A model generated the notes under the pieces. The model was given only the letters and a program-made list of their open reading frames with translations, was not told the DNA's origin and did no database searches. Source: an uncultured Eisenbergiella sp. (GTDB lineage: Bacteria; Bacillota; Clostridia; Lachnospirales; Lachnospiraceae). Taken from it: DNA of 12,308 nucleotides. This document shows positions 1 through 5,445 of the stretch, piece after piece (the stretch's first letter is position 1; each line of letters begins with the position of its first letter). A program made the translations under genes and the position numbers. The stretch covers positions 1 to 12,308 of the forward strand of contig CANQTI010000037.1 in NCBI GenBank assembly GCA_947626725.1. The letters are read 5' to 3'.

Positions 1-182
1 CCAAAGAGCGGGAGGGCCAGCGCTCCTACATGGCCCGGAACGCGGCTCCGGAATACCGCTATATCAACTACGATCTGAACCTGGTGAAACAGGAGTACGA
101 GCGCGTTTCCGAGAAGATCATGGAGATGCAGATGGCGCTGGACAGATATAATCAGACGGTCCTGTTTGACGTAGAGCTTTAA
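1..182 (+). CDS. C-terminal end of an unrecognised helical protein (partial)
   Basis: An open frame enters from the left edge (first full codon at 3) and stops with TAA at 180-182, giving about 59 residues. The tail is charged and looks alpha-helical: after a Tyr-rich stretch (YRYINYDLNLVKQEY) it runs through alternating Glu/Lys and Leu/Met residues and ends in FDVEL. Codons are GC-rich at third positions, like the other genes of the left part. I do not recognise the family and most of the gene is outside the window, so no function is proposed. It is followed directly by a stem-loop overlapping the stop codon region. Confidence 0.75.
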   Translation, partial: KEREGQRSYMARNAAPEYRYINYDLNLVKQEYERVSEKIMEMQMALDRYNQTVLFDVEL

Positions 183-206
183 GGCTGCTGCCCGTGCGGC
201 AGCCTT
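181..206 (+). terminator. Stem-loop just after the partial gene, possible terminator
   Basis: AAGGCTGC (181-188) and GCAGCCTT (199-206) pair perfectly over 8 bp with a 10-nt loop. The left arm begins at the last bases of the stop codon of the upstream gene, as terminators often do. No T-run follows, so termination would be weak, or the hairpin may instead protect the 3' end. Confidence 0.45.
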
Positions 207-265
207 CCGAGGCAGAGCATTCGATGCCTGAAAATGGAGATCGGTTTTGGGTTCACGGATATGGA

Positions 266-290
266 ATAACCGTTATCCGTTATCGGTTAT
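266..290. repeat. Small inverted repeat with heptad repetition
   Basis: ATAACCG (266-272) and CGGTTAT (284-290) form a 7-bp dyad. The inside is also directly repetitive: CGTTATC at 271-277 and again at 278-284, then GGTTATG at 285-291. It could be a protein-binding site or a chance simple-sequence patch. It lies in the 360-bp non-coding stretch between the partial gene and the small ORF at 543. Confidence 0.4.
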
Positions 291-343
291 GGGGACTTGT
301 TCATGGTTCCCCGCTTCCGCCGAATCGTTCATATTGTGTGCTC

Positions 344-391
344 TGCCTGAAAACCTGCGGGCGACCGCGTGCGGAGGTTCGGTTTCAGGCA
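344..391 (+). other. Stem-loop, possible structured RNA element upstream of a terminator
   Basis: TGCCTGAAAACC (344-355) pairs with GGTTTCAGGCA (381-391) with one bulged A. A nested GCGG-GCGA-CCGC hairpin (357-368) carries a GNRA tetraloop. It sits four bases before the strong terminator hairpin at 395-439, so the two could form one small structured transcript or leader. No good promoter was found just upstream and no known RNA family was recognised. Confidence 0.35.
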
Positions 392-394
392 CAG

Positions 395-439
395 GCCGCG
401 GGAGGTTCCGTCCCTAGCGGGGCTCCCGCGGCTGTTTTT
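395..439 (+). terminator. Strong intrinsic terminator
   Basis: GCCGCGGGAG (395-404) pairs perfectly with CTCCCGCGGC (423-432), a 10-bp GC-rich stem, followed by TGTTTTT (433-439). It ends transcription about 100 bp before the ribosome site of the small gene at 543, and could end readthrough from the left gene or a small RNA encoded at about 300-439. Confidence 0.7.
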
Positions 440-460
440 GGGGGATGAGAGGATCGGGGA

Positions 461-508
461 AAATATGGGAGATGAAGGAATTTTCGATTTTTACGCATCC
501 CCATATTT
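461..508. repeat. Long imperfect inverted repeat in front of the small basic-protein gene
   Basis: AAATATGGG-A-GATG (461-474) pairs with CATC-CCCATATTT (496-508): 13 bp with a single bulged A and a 21-nt loop. It lies about 20 bases before the Shine-Dalgarno sequence at 530-536, so in RNA it would form a hairpin in the 5' untranslated region. It may be regulatory or the trace of a small mobile repeat. Confidence 0.5.
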
Positions 509-542
509 AAAAATGTCCAGTAAAAGGGGGAAGGAGGACGAT

Positions 543-743
543 ATGAAACAATATATTTCTGTGGACAAACGCAGCAAGAAGGCGCAGAAGGAATATTATT
601 CCAAAATGCGCCGGGACTGGGGCGGGCTGAATCCGGCCACCAGGACAGCGCCGAACGGAAAGGCGTATGACAGGAATAAGGATAAGCAGGAGAGAAGAAA
701 AACCAGCCGGGAACCCTGGGAGGAGGGGGAGGGGCTGGTTTTT
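543..743 (+). CDS. Small basic protein (about 67 residues) whose frame reaches its terminator without a stop codon
   Basis: The start is set by an ideal ribosome site (AAGGAGG at 530-536, 6 bases before ATG 543). The product is very rich in Lys and Arg, with segments SVDKRSKKAQKEYY (6-19), WGGLNP (26-31) and NGKAYDRNKDKQ (38-49). It resembles short conserved proteins of unknown function that I recall from clostridial genomes. The frame has no stop before or within the intrinsic terminator at 698-743; residue 67 (Phe) falls on the U-tract. Formally the frame stays open to 1178, but that part is only the antisense of the ATPase gene. The expected mRNA would therefore be non-stop and the peptide would end near residue 66. 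This layout is known for ribosome rescue factors ArfA (Escherichia coli) and BrfA (Bacillus subtilis); relation to them is inference. The alternative is a gene that simply lost its stop codon. Confidence 0.6.
698..743. terminator. Bidirectional intrinsic terminator between convergent genes
   Basis: AAAAACCAGCC (698-708) pairs with GGCTGGTTTTT (733-743). The plus strand has the T-run at 739-743 and the minus strand has TTTTTCTTCTC after its arm. It thus serves both the small gene at 543 and the ATPase gene that ends at 762. The stem lies inside the open frame of the small gene. Confidence 0.75.
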
Positions 744-761
744 GGTTGGAGGGAAACGGAC

Positions 762-1991
762 TTATATCATCCAGATCGGCACGATCAGATTTTTGTTGTC
801 AAAGACGCTGAACGTATCCGCCATGCAGAGAATGGCGCCGGTGCCGAGCTGGAGCGGAGACTTGCCGATCACGTTAAAGACGCGGGTCAGGCGTTTGTCC
901 GGTGTGGCGGTCTTTTTGATCTCCAGCGGGCTGAGCTTGCCGTCGCCCTCGAGGATAATGTCGATCTCTTTGGCATCGCGGTCGCGGTAGAAATAGAGAT
1001 ACGGCTCCAGTCCCGCGTTTTGATAACTTTTCATGATCTCCGAAACCGCGTAGTTCTCCAACAGCGCACCGCTCATGGCCCCGCTCTCAGTCACCTCCGG
1101 GGAGGACCAGCGAGTCAGATAGCAGACGAGACCTGTGTCGTAAAAGTATACCTTCGGCGTCTTAATCGTGCGCTTTAAAACATTATTGGAATAGGGATGC
1201 AACAGGAAAATGATCCCCAGCGTTTCCAGAATGTTGATCCACGCTTTTGATGTCTGGATGTCGATATCGGAATCCTCCGCCAGGGCGTTATAATTCAGCA
1301 GCTGGGAGCAGCGGGCAGCAACGGCGGTGATGAAGCGGTTGAATTTCAGCGCGTCTACGCTGCCGGAGAGCTCCCGCACATCCCGTTCCACATAGGTGGA
1401 GAGGTAGGATGAATAGAAAATGTTTCGATCCGGCGTTTGGCCGCTGATGAGACTCGGCATAGAGCCGCGCCACAGACGCTCAAACAATTCCGGCGTGGTG
1501 ACGGGGAGGATCCGATCCCTCTCGGCAAGCAGACGGTCCGTATCCGCCGTAAACGGCACGCAGGGAGCGCCGATGATCTCCCGCTGCGACAGGGGCGACA
1601 TGTGCATCAGAGCCACACGTCCGGCCAGAGATTCCTGTACGCCTCGCATGAGACGGAAGATCTGCGAACCGGTCATCCAGAAGTCGCCGGGATGATGATG
1701 TTCGTCGATGTGGATTTTGATATAGGTAAAAAGCTCCGGGGCGTACTGCACTTCATCGATCAGCACCGGGGGCTTGTGAAGCTGCAGGAACAGCGCAGGG
1801 TCATTTTTCGCCAGATCCCGCTCCGAGAGATTGTCCAGTGTAACATAGCGGCGTCCGATATTTTCTCTCTCCGCCAGTTCCCTGAGCATAGTTGTTTTGC
1901 CCGCCTGCCGGGGACCGGTCAGTAATATCGCGGAGTATGACCTGCTCAATTCCAAAATACGGTTTTCTATATGTCGGCTGATGTATTTCAT
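762..1991 (-). CDS. AAA-family ATPase with C-terminal DUF4143 domain
   Basis: This 409-residue protein has the usual length and order of the widespread AAA_14/DUF4143 family. Visible motifs are the Walker A P-loop GPRQAGKT (26-33), Walker B PVLIDEVQ (75-82, D79 and E80) and a sensor-like WMTGSQ (105-110). The C-terminal half (from about 200) carries DUF4143. Near its end is a PD-(D/E)xK-like pattern, EIDII (342-346) then LEIKK (356-360), with acidic D344 and E357-x-K359, as in this family's nuclease-fold tail. Family members are predicted cytosolic ATP-binding proteins; their cellular role is largely unsettled. The start is supported by AGGTGG eight bases before ATG. The promoter is at 2146-2174, giving a leader of about 150 nt. 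The gene converges on the small ORF at 543 and shares its terminator. No partner gene suggests a defence role. Confidence 0.9.
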   Translation of the reverse strand: MKYISRHIENRILELSRSYSAILLTGPRQAGKTTMLRELAERENIGRRYVTLDNLSERDLAKNDPALFLQLHKPPVLIDEVQYAPELFTYIKIHIDEHHHPGDFWMTGSQIFRLMRGVQESLAGRVALMHMSPLSQREIIGAPCVPFTADTDRLLAERDRILPVTTPELFERLWRGSMPSLISGQTPDRNIFYSSYLSTYVERDVRELSGSVDALKFNRFITAVAARCSQLLNYNALAEDSDIDIQTSKAWINILETLGIIFLLHPYSNNVLKRTIKTPKVYFYDTGLVCYLTRWSSPEVTESGAMSGALLENYAVSEIMKSYQNAGLEPYLYFYRDRDAKEIDIILEGDGKLSPLEIKKTATPDKRLTRVFNVIGKSPLQLGTGAILCMADTFSVFDNKNLIVPIWMI

Positions 1992-2145
1992 AATGCACCA
2001 CCTGTTCTGTTGTGTGAGATCGGTTTTTCTTCAATAGGGGAAATATGTCTTAAATGTTGTTGACTTCTTTTCTTCAGAATGAGTGCAGATCCCCTCAAAG
2101 CTCAACGGTGTGTTCAGCGAACGAGATCGTATCTATCTAATGGAT

Positions 2146-2174
2146 ATTATACCCTGACATGCCCTCACAGTCAA
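2146..2174 (-). promoter_or_regulatory. Sigma-A promoter of the ATPase gene
   Basis: Read on the minus strand, TTGACT (2174-2169) is followed after 17 bases by TATAAT (2151-2146). Predicted transcription starts near 2139, leaving a leader of about 150 nt before the ATPase ATG at 1991. Confidence 0.75.
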
Positions 2175-2180
2175 CAGAGC

Positions 2181-2217
2181 TTCGGCAGGTTTTTGCTATA
2201 AGCTAAAAATTGCCGAA
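2181..2217. repeat. 37-bp imperfect palindrome beside the ATPase promoter
   Basis: TTCGGCA (2181-2187) pairs with TGCCGAA (2211-2217), TTTTT (2190-2194) with AAAAA (2205-2209) and GCT (2195-2197) with AGC (2201-2203), around an ATA loop. That makes 15 bp with small bulges. It begins 7 bases upstream of the ATPase -35 box, a position suited to an activator or repressor site. It could also be an intergenic repeat. Confidence 0.5.
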
Positions 2218-2360
2218 AATGATGTGCGGCATGCCAGTTTTTTTGGTCTGAGACGATGCAGAAAAGGTGGCGGGAATATCCGCAGCTGGCCTGTTTTTCC
2301 GGCGCGGGAAGCGATCGGTCAGCGAGTGCAGACCGTGATAGACATGGCTGCAAAAGAAAG
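2218..2360. other. Intergenic stretch without a supported gene
   Basis: Between the palindrome and the antitoxin promoter I see no convincing gene. A 51-codon frame on the plus strand from ATG 2256 has no ribosome site and runs through the promoter. A T7 run at 2238-2244 follows a 5-bp stem (2211-2215 with 2227-2231), which is at best a weak terminator. Confidence 0.4.
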
Positions 2361-2389
2361 TTGCTATTTTATGAATCGTCTGGTATAAT
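2361..2389 (+). promoter_or_regulatory. Sigma-A promoter of the antitoxin gene
   Basis: TTGCTA (2361-2366), a 17-bp spacer and a perfect TATAAT (2384-2389). Predicted transcription starts about 43 bases before the antitoxin ATG. Antitoxins of this family usually repress their own promoter, but no clear operator is visible here. Confidence 0.75.
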
Positions 2390-2438
2390 ACAGGAAATGA
2401 TAAAATTAAGATAAAATATTGATAAGGAGTGAAGCGGT

Positions 2439-2687
2439 ATGCTGCAGATCAGACCAGTTTCGGATTTGAGAAATAAATTCCCTGACATTGAAAAAATCGT
2501 GAATGCAGGTGAACCGGTTTATTTAACAAAAAACGGATATGGAACGATGGTCGTGCTCAGTTTGGAAGCGTATTCCAGGCTGACGGACGGTGTGGAGTCC
2601 GCTTTGGACAGGGCGGATAAGGCCGCGGAGGAAAGTGATGTCCGCATGAATCATGAGGAAGTTTTTGGAAATCTGCGGAGGAACTGA
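2439..2687 (+). CDS. Phd/YefM-family type II antitoxin (orphan)
   Basis: The 82-residue protein has the typical N-terminal DNA-binding fold of Phd/YefM antitoxins: IRPVSDLRNKFPDIEKIV, then the hallmark segment EPVYLTKNGYGTMVVLSLEAYSRL (about residues 26-49). The C-terminal part (ALDRADKAAEESDVRMNHEEVFGNL) corresponds to the toxin-binding tail. The start is supported by AAGGAG upstream of ATG 2439 and by the promoter at 2361-2389. Family members neutralise RelE/ParE-type toxins and autoregulate the operon. The gene that should follow is not intact: only a short toxin fragment remains, overlapping the antitoxin's end in another frame. The antitoxin is therefore an orphan that could still bind DNA or cross-neutralise a toxin elsewhere. 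Confidence 0.88.
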   Translation: MLQIRPVSDLRNKFPDIEKIVNAGEPVYLTKNGYGTMVVLSLEAYSRLTDGVESALDRADKAAEESDVRMNHEEVFGNLRRN

Positions 2688-2740
2688 AGAATCCGAAAGC
2701 TGTGGACGATTTATTGAATAAGATAGTATTTATTTTCTAG
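2657..2740 (+). pseudogene. Remnant of a ParE/RelE-type toxin
   Basis: In the frame shifted from the antitoxin, codons 2675-2725 read AEELKNPKAVDDLLNKI, which strongly resembles the helix following the first strand in ParE/RelE toxins (typically YIAEELKNP...). The frame is closed upstream by a stop at 2654-2656 and downstream by TAG at 2738-2740. It has no start codon and no toxin N-terminus. The fragment begins inside the last codons of the antitoxin gene. A deletion therefore seems to have joined the antitoxin 3' end to the middle of the toxin, removing about 25 N-terminal residues. The rest of the toxin after NKI is also missing. Assignment is by motif recall, not by alignment. Confidence 0.6.
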
Positions 2741-2863
2741 TTTTCGGTAATTAGGGCTTGAGAATGTAAAGTGGAATGTGAAAAATGCCCACAATATCTT
2801 AAGTCGGAAAAAGAGTAATTCCTGTGAAATGGCCGTCTATGAAAAGTCAGGAGGCACGCCGGA

Positions 2864-3604
2864 ATGCGTCAGTCTGTATTCGACTATATTTTGAAAACAT
2901 ATGGAGTCGCGCCGGACTATCCATGGAGCCGATATGACAGCAATGCGGTTTTCCGCCACGCGGAGAACAAAAAATGGTTCGCGCTGGTGATGAGCGTTCC
3001 GCGCTGCCGGCTGGGGCTTGGCGGAGAAGGTTCCGTGGATGTGATCGATCTGAAAATAGACGATCCGTTTTTCCGGGATGTGATCATTCGGGAAGAGGGG
3101 ATCCTGCCCGGTTATCATCTGAACAAGCAGCACTGGATCACGGTGCTTTTGGACGGCACCGTGCAGGCGGAGCAGGTGCAGGAGTTGATCGGCATGAGCT
3201 TTCTGGCCACAGCGCCCGCGAAGAAAAAAGAGAAGCTCCGTCCGGCGAAGGAGTGGATCGTGCCCGCGAATCCGAAATATTATGACGTGGAGCACGCTTT
3301 TGACGGTACGGAGGAGATCGACTGGAAGCAGGGCCGCGGCATAGCGGCAGGGGACACGGTGTTTTTGTATGCGGCGGCTCCGGTGTCGGCGATCCTGTTC
3401 CAATGCAGGGTGACGGAAACGGATATTCCCTGCGGGTATGCGGACCGAAACCTGACGATCCCGGCGCTGATGCGGCTCAGACTGCAGAAGCGCTACGCGC
3501 CGGACCAGTTCCCGTTCTCGGTCCTGAAAGAAGAATACGGCATTTTCGCGGTCAGAGGGCCCAGAGGGATTCCCTACAGTCTCAGCGCGGCATTGAAAAA
3601 GTGA
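2864..3604 (+). CDS. MmcQ/YjbR-family protein with C-terminal PUA/EVE-like domain
   Basis: Residues 1-115 form a YjbR/MmcQ domain: an N-terminal helix (VFDYILKTYG), PDYPWSRYDSNAVFRH, KKWFALVMSV (36-45), then IDLKIDDPFF (61-70) and the hallmark GILPGYHLNKQHWITVLL (79-96). This fold resembles CyaY-like DNA-binding proteins; the role of the family is poorly known. A linker rich in Lys (119-129) leads to a second domain (about 130-245) with WIVPANPKYYDVEHAF and AAGDTVFLYAA, like EVE/PUA-type modified-nucleotide-binding folds. The start follows AGGAGG (2849-2854) by 9 bases. Codons are GC-rich. The last codons AAA AAG TGA lie in a 15-bp repeat shared with the far end of the carbohydrate module. 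No clear promoter was identified in the 176 bp upstream. Confidence 0.85.
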   Translation: MRQSVFDYILKTYGVAPDYPWSRYDSNAVFRHAENKKWFALVMSVPRCRLGLGGEGSVDVIDLKIDDPFFRDVIIREEGILPGYHLNKQHWITVLLDGTVQAEQVQELIGMSFLATAPAKKKEKLRPAKEWIVPANPKYYDVEHAFDGTEEIDWKQGRGIAAGDTVFLYAAAPVSAILFQCRVTETDIPCGYADRNLTIPALMRLRLQKRYAPDQFPFSVLKEEYGIFAVRGPRGIPYSLSAALKK

Positions 3605-3623
3605 TGGGTCTCCTCATTATTTA
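3596..3623 (+). repeat. Left copy of a terminator-like direct repeat (possible attL)
   Basis: The 15 bases AAAAAGTGATGGGTC (3596-3610) are identical to 12208-12222. Similarity continues for 13 more bases with four C-to-T differences and one A/T change (23 of 28 identical). The left copy overlaps the stop codon of the MmcQ/YjbR gene. It can still fold weakly (AAGTGATG 3599-3606 with CATTATTT 3615-3622, two G-U pairs), so it may be a degraded terminator. Confidence 0.6.
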
Positions 3624-3715
3624 TGGCGGATGTCGGGAACCGGCGTTGAACGGATGCTTTTATTTTTTACATGGCGATATATTAGCTGTGAGGGAAAATA
3701 AAGTTGTAACGAATA

Positions 3716-3744
3716 TTGCGAATCGAGTTTACATATGCTATAAT
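3716..3744 (+). promoter_or_regulatory. Strong promoter with extended -10
   Basis: TTGCGA (3716-3721), a 17-bp spacer, and TATAAT (3739-3744) preceded by TG at 3736-3737, an extended -10. Predicted start is near 3751. It drives the short leader that terminates at about 3839, and beyond that the helix-turn-helix pseudogene. Confidence 0.75.
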
Positions 3745-3750
3745 GCCTTT

Positions 3751-3839
3751 AGGCAAAAGGCAGAAACAAGTCCATTTCAACGAGAACGAACCCCCGTTCA
3801 GTGCGGCAACACTGGGCGGGGGTTCTTCTTTTCTTTTAT
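3751..3839 (+). ncRNA. Short leader or small RNA ending in an intrinsic terminator
   Basis: A transcript from the promoter at 3716-3744 would be about 85-90 nt. Its 3' half forms a two-part hairpin: GAACCCCCG (3788-3796) pairs with CGGGGGTTC (3817-3825), and CAGTG (3799-3803) with CACTG (3810-3814) around CGGCAA. It is followed by TTCTTTTCTTTT (3826-3837). This is a strong terminator placed between a promoter and a downstream (now broken) gene, so an attenuation leader is plausible; a stand-alone small RNA is the alternative. A 32-codon frame beginning with ATG 3743 overlaps the -10 box and is unlikely to be translated from this transcript. Confidence 0.5.
3788..3839 (+). terminator. Intrinsic terminator of the short leader
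   Basis: A nine-pair GC-rich outer stem (3788-3796 with 3817-3825) plus a five-pair inner stem, followed by a U-rich tract at 3826-3839. Confidence 0.8.
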
Positions 3840-3840
3840 A

Positions 3841-4086
3841 GTAGCAAAGTACCCACCAGGCTATTTGTTGTCCGTATAGTCGCCGTCTAACCATTTGATG
3901 ATGCAGTGTATCGCGAGGGAACTGAACTTGTCTCGTTCCACGGTAAAGCGGACGCTGGAGGATTTGTATTAGGTAAAATTGGCGGCAAAAAAGAGCCGCA
4001 GGCGAGACAATGGGGAAAGTACATCGGACCAATACTTAATCACAGTTACCAACAATTCTGCCGCCGCTTATCAATCGGTTCGATAG
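3841..4086 (+). pseudogene. Broken helix-turn-helix protein gene, probably from a mobile element
   Basis: One frame (codons from 3841, closed at 4084-4086) contains MMQCIARELNLSRSTVKRT at about 3898-3954, a textbook helix-turn-helix (IAREL-NLSRSTVKRTLEDL). Past a stop it continues with RRRDNGESTSDQYLI (4000-4041), which resembles the segment following such domains in replication or accessory proteins of clostridial conjugative elements (typically RENGG-TSN-Y). The frame is interrupted by TAG at 3877-3879 and TAG at 3970-3972 and has no start or ribosome site. It lies directly after the leader and terminator, which may have belonged to it. Family placement is from motif resemblance only. Confidence 0.5.
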
Positions 4087-4106
4087 ATCAGATGACGAAT
4101 CTACAT

Positions 4107-5276
4107 CTATTTCAGGGGAGCTGCGGTACTCCTGCGGTACTCCTGCGGTGTCACTCCTGTAAGTTTCTTAAATTGTGCTTGGAAATATTGCTGGCTTGAA
4201 AAGTTCAAACGGCCGGCAATATCGGATATAGAAAGATCAGTCGTTTTTAGTAATAGTCGCCCTTCTGAAATCTTTTGCTCGCTAATGTACTTGGAAAGGG
4301 ATTTGTTTGTCTGCATTTTAAAATGATGGCTGATATAAGACGCACTCATATGGAGAGTCTCTGCGACGGAGGCGGTAGAGAGCGGTTCATAGATATTGGC
4401 ATCTATCAAGCGGACGATTGCATTGACTGTTGCGGACGAAGATGGAAGTTCATGAACCCGTGCAATTCTGCCACAGTAGTCCGTCATCATCGTATACAAA
4501 AGCTCTTGAATCTGTGCATAGTTGTCGAGTTTTTCTACACGTGCTATGTAGTAATCTGAAAGCGAAAGCGAGACCGTTGGCAATAGCCCTTCATCTATGG
4601 CGATGCGGGAAATCAGTGCAGTGGAAGAAATGAAATAGTTCTTCATGGTACGGATGGTAGTGGGGCCAAGAGAGGCGGCAAGCCCTACTGCATCTTTTTT
4701 ACGCATGAGCAAAATTACCTCGTCCGTGCGTCCTTGTCGAATTAAAGGAATGAGGCGGTTCTCAAATTCATAAACAGCGACATCATAGTAGGATATGTCC
4801 TCTGATTGAATTTTAATATTGTAACGCTTATCTTGAAAAGCCAAGAGCGTAATAGCGTCCTCGGTTCCATTAAGCAGATAATTGAGCATATCCAGTTGAC
4901 ATTTGAATGCGGGGGCATCCATCACGGGAATATGATAAAACCAACTGTATACTCCGGATTGCTGTTTTCGAGGCAAACGGAATCGCTTGATCAGCAGGTC
5001 CGCATGGCTGGATTTCAATTCAAAGGGGACAGCAGGACCTACCAAAAGGAATGCGTTGCTGTTGCGATGACGAATAATACCAAATTGAATCTGCTCCGGA
5101 GTAGTTAACATACCTAACTGAACTGGACTATCGAAATATGGCTGCATCTGAAGACGCACTAATTCTGTGGAGAGCGGTTGTTCATTATAGGACATTACCA
5201 GCAAGTTGTCTTCATACCAAAACAACGATAAAGCAGAAGCGGCGGCATACTTGGTAAGCAGACGATAGACTTCCAT
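4107..5276 (-). CDS. AraC-family transcriptional regulator
   Basis: The 389-residue product ends in a classic AraC DNA-binding domain (about 285-389). Its first helix-turn-helix is LSTASVAETLHMSASYISHHFK; its second is LSISDIAGRLNFSSQQYFQAQFKKLTGVTPQEYR. The N-terminal 270 residues resemble the cytosolic sensor region of clostridial AraC regulators (FLLVGPAVPF, then LNYLLNG) and show no membrane segment, so it probably senses an internal sugar. I chose ATG 5276 (MEVYRLLTKY), which has GAGG upstream and a promoter just before it; a TTG in frame at 5336 would add 20 residues but overlaps promoter sequence. It is divergent from the GH78 gene, with 169 bp between, so it likely controls that cluster. 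Codon use is more AT-rich than the left genes. An 11-bp tandem duplication has altered its last residues. Confidence 0.9.
   Translation of the reverse strand: MEVYRLLTKYAAASALSLFWYEDNLLVMSYNEQPLSTELVRLQMQPYFDSPVQLGMLTTPEQIQFGIIRHRNSNAFLLVGPAVPFELKSSHADLLIKRFRLPRKQQSGVYSWFYHIPVMDAPAFKCQLDMLNYLLNGTEDAITLLAFQDKRYNIKIQSEDISYYDVAVYEFENRLIPLIRQGRTDEVILLMRKKDAVGLAASLGPTTIRTMKNYFISSTALISRIAIDEGLLPTVSLSLSDYYIARVEKLDNYAQIQELLYTMMTDYCGRIARVHELPSSSATVNAIVRLIDANIYEPLSTASVAETLHMSASYISHHFKMQTNKSLSKYISEQKISEGRLLLKTTDLSISDIAGRLNFSSQQYFQAQFKKLTGVTPQEYRRSTAAPLK
4121..4149. repeat. 11-bp tandem repeat at the regulator's 3' end
   Basis: The unit CTGCGGTACTC occurs at 4121-4131 and 4132-4142, followed by a partial third copy (CTGCGGT, 4143-4149). 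On the coding (minus) strand it covers the codons after TPQEYR. Because 11 is not a multiple of three, each gain or loss shifts the reading frame and changes the C-terminal tail (now RSTAAPLK-stop). Confidence 0.8.
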
Positions 5277-5291
5277 TGCAGTTACCTCAAA

Positions 5292-5320
5292 TTGATATAA
5301 AGAATTTATAAGCGTGTCAA
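5292..5320 (-). promoter_or_regulatory. Probable promoter of the AraC-type regulator
   Basis: On the minus strand TTGACA (5320-5315) and, after 17 bases, TATCAA (5297-5292). Transcription would begin close to the ribosome site, giving a very short leader before ATG 5276. A second AT-rich -10-like TATAAT lies further upstream (around 5325-5330) without a good -35. Confidence 0.5.
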
Positions 5321-5360
5321 AAATATTATAATACAAATTATGTCATAAATGCTATCTTAT

Positions 5361-5391
5361 TTTTACAACATATATAAAATTTGTTGAAAAT
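5361..5391. promoter_or_regulatory. Inverted repeat in the divergent regulator/GH78 spacer, candidate operator
   Basis: TTTTACAACA (5361-5370) faces TGTTGAAAAT (5382-5391). Eight of the nine inner positions pair, around an 11-bp AT-rich spacer. No convincing -35/-10 pair was found for the GH78 operon, which suits an activator-dependent promoter. The AraC-type regulator encoded next door is the obvious candidate to bind here, though AraC sites are more often direct repeats. Confidence 0.4.
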
Positions 5392-5445
5392 CACAAGCAG
5401 AATTAGCAGTATTTCCTAAATAAATTATAAGGAGGGAAAAAGAGA

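Noticed and set aside
744..1178. Continuation of the frame of the small gene to a stop at 1178
   Set aside because: It is entirely antisense to the well-supported ATPase gene and lies beyond a strong terminator; its translated sequence has no recognisable features.
1437..1925. 162-codon plus-strand frame inside the ATPase gene
   Set aside because: Antisense shadow of a GC-rich coding gene, without a ribosome site or recognisable domain.
2059..2088. TTGACT at about 2059 as a plus-strand promoter
   Set aside because: No -10-like hexamer at the required spacing.
2256..2411. 51-codon plus-strand frame before the antitoxin, and a 60-codon minus frame at 2171-2353
   Set aside because: Neither has a ribosome site; the plus frame runs through the antitoxin promoter and the minus frame crosses the palindrome.
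762..2687. ATPase plus antitoxin as a defence island
   Set aside because: DUF4143 ATPases are common outside defence loci, the two genes are divergently transcribed from separate promoters, and no nuclease or other defence partner is present.
3743..3841. 32-codon frame starting MPLGKRQKQ within the leader
   Set aside because: Its ATG overlaps the -10 box, so the predicted transcript does not contain the start, and its end is the terminator hairpin.
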